This document shows, piece by piece, positions 6,359 to 9,073 of a stretch of DNA of 9,073 nucleotides. Positions within the stretch are counted from its first letter, which is position 1. Every line of letters starts with the position of its first letter. The DNA comes from Gammaproteobacteria bacterium. GTDB taxonomy: Bacteria; Pseudomonadota; Gammaproteobacteria; Xanthomonadales; Marinicellaceae. The notes below the pieces were generated by a model. The model saw only the letters and a program-made list of their open reading frames with translations, was not told the origin of the DNA and did not search any database. The translations under genes and the position numbers were made by a program. The DNA lies in contig JAUHXW010000097.1 in the NCBI GenBank assembly GCA_030426705.1, positions 1-9,073 of the forward strand, read 5' to 3'.

Positions 6359-8593
6359 TCATACCTCAGATTCAATCAAAGCCGATAAAATGGTCTGCTC
6401 ATCTGGTAAAACCAGTTTCGCAGCATCGGCCAATGGTGTAAATGTATCGGCTCCAGTGATAAGTTTCAAGTATTGGTATTCAACATCATGTTCAGCCAGA
6501 ATGCTGATTACCCCCTCTCCTACACAAGCAGAGCGTCTTCCTTCATCTACAATGATTATTCTATCAAATTTTTCCGCTTGTTTCTTGATTGCTTTTGCAT
6601 TCAATGGTTGTAACCAGCGTAAATCCATGACTTGAACAGTTTTTTGGTATTGAGCCTGGAATTTTTTAGCAGCCCTTAAACTCATTAAAACCCCATTACC
6701 ATATGTGATGATAAGAATGTCTTTGGCTTGATCCTGATATATTCTGGGTGAGCCAAGTGGTGTGTATAGTCCTGGTTTTGGATAAGGTCTGTTCCACAAA
6801 CCATCACCCTCTTCATACAAATCTTTTTGCATGTATAGCGCTATGGGCTCAATAAACAGTGACACTCGGTGATTTATTTTAGATAATGCAGTCAGTGTTC
6901 GCATCATGTTGACCGCGTCATCCCCTCTCGATGGACAAGCCACAATCACCCCTGGGATGTCTCTGATCGCAGCAATGGAATTGTCATTATGGAAATGCCC
7001 ACCAAAGCCTTTTTGGTAACCCAAACCCGCAATTCGAACCACCATGGGATTACTGAATTGCCCATTTGAAAAAAATTGTAAACTTGCAGCTTCACCCCTG
7101 ATTTGATCACATGCATTGTGAAAATAAGCCAAATATTGAATCTCAGGAATGGGTAATAAGCCTAAAGTGGCGTAACCCTGTGCCAAGCCTAAAATGGTTT
7201 GTTCATCCAACAAAGTATTGAAAATGCGTTTGGCGCCAAACTTTTTGAACAATTGTTTGGTGATGGTATAAACGCCACCTTTTTGCGCGACATCTTCACC
7301 AAATAGCACGGTCTCTGGATACTTGAGCATCAAATCCTGTAAACCACGATTGATTTGAATCGCCATGTGCTTGTTGGGTTGCTTCTCAGGTAAAGCTTTT
7401 TCACTGCCAAAAGACGCCATACGGGCATCTTGTTCAGCTGTTCTGGCCGCTTCCGCGTGAACCTTTTTTAAATCCGTTGGCGCCAAAGGCTTCATCACAC
7501 TGGCCAATGTGGTCAGTTTACTGTCTTGATGGGCTTTGTTGGCTTTTTCCAGGCACTCATTATGAATGTCTTGATATATGGTAAGAATGGCCTCAGCGCT
7601 CAGCAAACCATGGTTCATGACCGATGCTGCAGATTGTAATAATGGATCACACGCTTCTGCGGCCTCCAAATCTTTCATACTGCGATAATCCACCTCAAAA
7701 TCAGTACCGGCATGCCCCATCAAACGTGTGGTTTTCAGGTGTAGAAATACCGGTTCACGGGTTTGGCGACAGTAATCCACTGCTCTTTTGACTTGTAAAT
7801 AACCATTTTCCAAATCCAGTCCATCGGCATAGAAATATTGCAAACCAGGTCGGTATTTGAAATTTTCACTGATCCAGTTTTCTGGTGTTTTAACCGAAAT
7901 TCCAATGCCATTGTCTTCGCAAACAAACAACACTGGCGTTTTAAGACCTTGAAAAGAAGCCCAGCTGGCGGCATTAAAAGCGCCTTGTGCAGTTGAATGA
8001 TTTGAACTGGCATCACCAAAGTTGCACAATACGATGGAATCATCTGGAATGGGCAAATCGCCTGTGGTTCTTTGTACCAGTTCAATACCCAAAGCACAAC
8101 CTACGGCTTTGGGTAAGTGACTGGCAATGGTACTGGTTTGGGGTATCACCCATAACGGTTTGGAGCCCCAAACTTTATGACGACCACCGGAAGCGGGATC
8201 ATTTTCACTCGCTGCAAATGACAAACAAGTGTCCCAAATGGGATCAATCCCAGCCACGTGTCGTGACCGTTGCATCATCAAACCACCTGAACGGTAATGC
8301 AAGAACGCAGGATCGGTATGGCGCAGCAAATCACCTAACATGGCATTGCCTTCATGACCTGATGAACCAATGGTGTAAAACACCTTGTTTTCCAGTTTCA
8401 AAATTCGCGCCATCAAATCCAGCTGTCTTGACTGTATTTGCGACTCGAATAATTCCAAAAGTTTTTGTTGAGTAAGCCCATTGATCGATAATTCTTGTTT
8501 GGGTTCAACGGGCTGATAGTTTTTAACAAACTCAATGAAATTGCGGTCAACAACTTCGGCACGGTTGATGACCTTACTTTGATTATTTGACAT
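6359..8593 (-). CDS. fused alpha/beta E1 component of a 2-oxoacid dehydrogenase (branched-chain type)
   Basis: A 744-residue fusion of E1-alpha and E1-beta, which are separate in most 2-oxoacid dehydrogenases. E1 uses thiamine diphosphate to decarboxylate a 2-oxoacid and acylate the lipoyl E2. The alpha part (about 40-350) has the diphosphate/Mg2+ motif from G193-D194 to N228 (EDNGIGIS) and the TTRLMGHAGTD loop at 288-298, matching the conserved MGH loop. A charged helical linker (about 350-405) leads into the beta part, with GEDVA (432-436), E464 in LLDEQ at the position of the cofactor-activating Glu, the glycine/histidine loop around GFGGHFHND, and DLRWLQPL and VDEGRRS in the C-terminal domain. 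The start lies 2 bases after the gcdH stop with no Shine-Dalgarno, implying coupling. No E2 or E3 gene is in the window. Substrate is uncertain: branched-chain oxoacids by similarity, 2-oxoadipate by its gcdH neighbour. Confidence 0.87.
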   Translation of the reverse strand: MSNNQSKVINRAEVVDRNFIEFVKNYQPVEPKQELSINGLTQQKLLELFESQIQSRQLDLMARILKLENKVFYTIGSSGHEGNAMLGDLLRHTDPAFLHYRSGGLMMQRSRHVAGIDPIWDTCLSFAASENDPASGGRHKVWGSKPLWVIPQTSTIASHLPKAVGCALGIELVQRTTGDLPIPDDSIVLCNFGDASSNHSTAQGAFNAASWASFQGLKTPVLFVCEDNGIGISVKTPENWISENFKYRPGLQYFYADGLDLENGYLQVKRAVDYCRQTREPVFLHLKTTRLMGHAGTDFEVDYRSMKDLEAAEACDPLLQSAASVMNHGLLSAEAILTIYQDIHNECLEKANKAHQDSKLTTLASVMKPLAPTDLKKVHAEAARTAEQDARMASFGSEKALPEKQPNKHMAIQINRGLQDLMLKYPETVLFGEDVAQKGGVYTITKQLFKKFGAKRIFNTLLDEQTILGLAQGYATLGLLPIPEIQYLAYFHNACDQIRGEAASLQFFSNGQFSNPMVVRIAGLGYQKGFGGHFHNDNSIAAIRDIPGVIVACPSRGDDAVNMMRTLTALSKINHRVSLFIEPIALYMQKDLYEEGDGLWNRPYPKPGLYTPLGSPRIYQDQAKDILIITYGNGVLMSLRAAKKFQAQYQKTVQVMDLRWLQPLNAKAIKKQAEKFDRIIIVDEGRRSACVGEGVISILAEHDVEYQYLKLITGADTFTPLADAAKLVLPDEQTILSALIESEV
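6363..6367 (-). promoter_or_regulatory. ribosome binding site that decides the cyclase start
   Basis: GAGGT on the minus strand, five bases before the TTG at 6357. It lies within the last codons of the E1 gene, whose TGA ends one base before that TTG. The alternative TTG at 6375 has no purine-rich sequence upstream, and the ATG just after GAGGT (6362) is out of frame and hits a stop at once. Confidence 0.55.
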
Positions 8594-8595
8594 GG

Positions 8596-9073
8596 TCAGA
8601 AAGCGTTTTTACCTGTTAATTCACGTCCAACCACCAATTGGTGAATGGTTTCTGTGCCCTCATAGGTAATCACACTTTCCAGATTTAGCATGTGTCTGAT
8701 GGCATGATGTTCAGTGGTGATACCTGCTCCGCCCAGCATATCTCGACACTCACGGGCAATATCCAAAGCCATGCGAACATTGTTCCATTTGGCCATTGAA
8801 ATTTGTGTGGGTTGTAACTGATTGGCGTCTTTTAATTGACCTAAACGTAATGCCATTAATTGTGCTGTGGTAATACGACGAGACATGTCAGCCAGTTTTT
8901 GCTGCACGATTTGATTGCTGTTCAAAGTTCGGTCAAACAGCACACGTTCTTCGGTGTAATCCAATACTTCTTGTAAACAAGCTTGTGCCGAACCAATCGG
9001 CCCCCATGAAATACCATAACGGGCATTAGACAAACAACTCAATGGACCTTTCAAACCTTTAACTTTGGGTAAT
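8596..9073 (-). CDS. gcdH: glutaryl-CoA dehydrogenase, C-terminal part (5' end beyond the window)
   Basis: The open frame runs through the right edge, so only about the last 158 residues are present. They form the C-terminal helical domain of an acyl-CoA dehydrogenase. The segments LPKVKGLKGP, NARYGISWGPIGSA, IVQQKLADM, ARECRDMLGGAGI, IRHMLNLESV and TYEGTETIHQLVVGRELTG closely follow glutaryl-CoA dehydrogenase. The Glu in TYEGT (codon 8659-8661) is the catalytic base of the family. GcdH is an FAD enzyme that oxidises and decarboxylates glutaryl-CoA to crotonyl-CoA in lysine and tryptophan breakdown, passing electrons to ETF. The frame continues upstream as LPKVKG to the last base, so the TTG at 9054 is not the true start. 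It is the first visible gene of the minus-strand train and ends 2 bases before the E1 start. Other acyl-CoA dehydrogenases are possible but fit less well. Confidence 0.88.
   Translation of the reverse strand, partial: LPKVKGLKGPLSCLSNARYGISWGPIGSAQACLQEVLDYTEERVLFDRTLNSNQIVQQKLADMSRRITTAQLMALRLGQLKDANQLQPTQISMAKWNNVRMALDIARECRDMLGGAGITTEHHAIRHMLNLESVITYEGTETIHQLVVGRELTGKNAF

Noticed and set aside
7987..8475. 162-codon plus-strand open frame opposite the E1 gene
   Set aside because: It lies wholly antisense to clearly conserved E1-alpha sequence and its translation resembles no known protein; treated as a shadow.
1..9073. tRNA, rRNA, CRISPR array, insertion sequence or prophage
   Set aside because: No cloverleaf, regularly spaced repeats, transposase or terminal inverted repeats were seen; nearly all bases belong to the listed genes.

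Overview
The window looks like part of a gammaproteobacterial chromosome with AT-leaning base composition. The best evidence is the KefG/KefB-type pair (a quinone-oxidoreductase-like partner followed by a K+/H+ antiporter carrying the family's regulatory loop motif), together with a GcdH-type acyl-CoA dehydrogenase and a fused 2-oxoacid dehydrogenase E1. The species cannot be fixed from the sequence alone. I see no mobile elements, CRISPR array, tRNA or rRNA.

Layout. On the plus strand there is one gene, an exodeoxyribonuclease III (33-800), with a possible -10 box at the very left edge. It converges on a long minus-strand train that fills the rest of the window. In transcription order (right to left) the train is: the C-terminal part of a glutaryl-CoA dehydrogenase (cut by the right edge), a fused alpha/beta E1 of a 2-oxoacid dehydrogenase, a class III nucleotide cyclase with a C-terminal FHA domain, a 26-residue single-pass membrane peptide, an XpaC-family membrane protein, a TelA-family protein, a KefG/KefF-like oxidoreductase and a KefB/KefC-like antiporter. 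Junctions are very tight: 2 nt gap, 1 nt gap (or 17 nt overlap with an earlier start), 2 nt gap, 1 nt overlap, 12 nt gap, 32 nt gap, 8 nt overlap. One polycistronic unit with translational coupling is likely; its main promoter lies beyond the right edge. No intergenic stretch exceeds about 35 bases.

How the genes may work together. The first two genes are acyl-CoA/2-oxoacid catabolism (lysine/tryptophan or branched-chain degradation). The next four look like a signalling and envelope-stress block: a cyclase with all six canonical catalytic residues, fused to a phosphothreonine-reading FHA domain, then a tiny membrane peptide, XpaC and TelA. The last two form an electrophile-responsive K+ efflux system. 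Continuous coupling of a cyclase-FHA protein to XpaC/TelA and Kef is the most unusual aspect. The 26-residue peptide, which exactly fills the gap between cyclase and xpaC, is the most overlooked gene.
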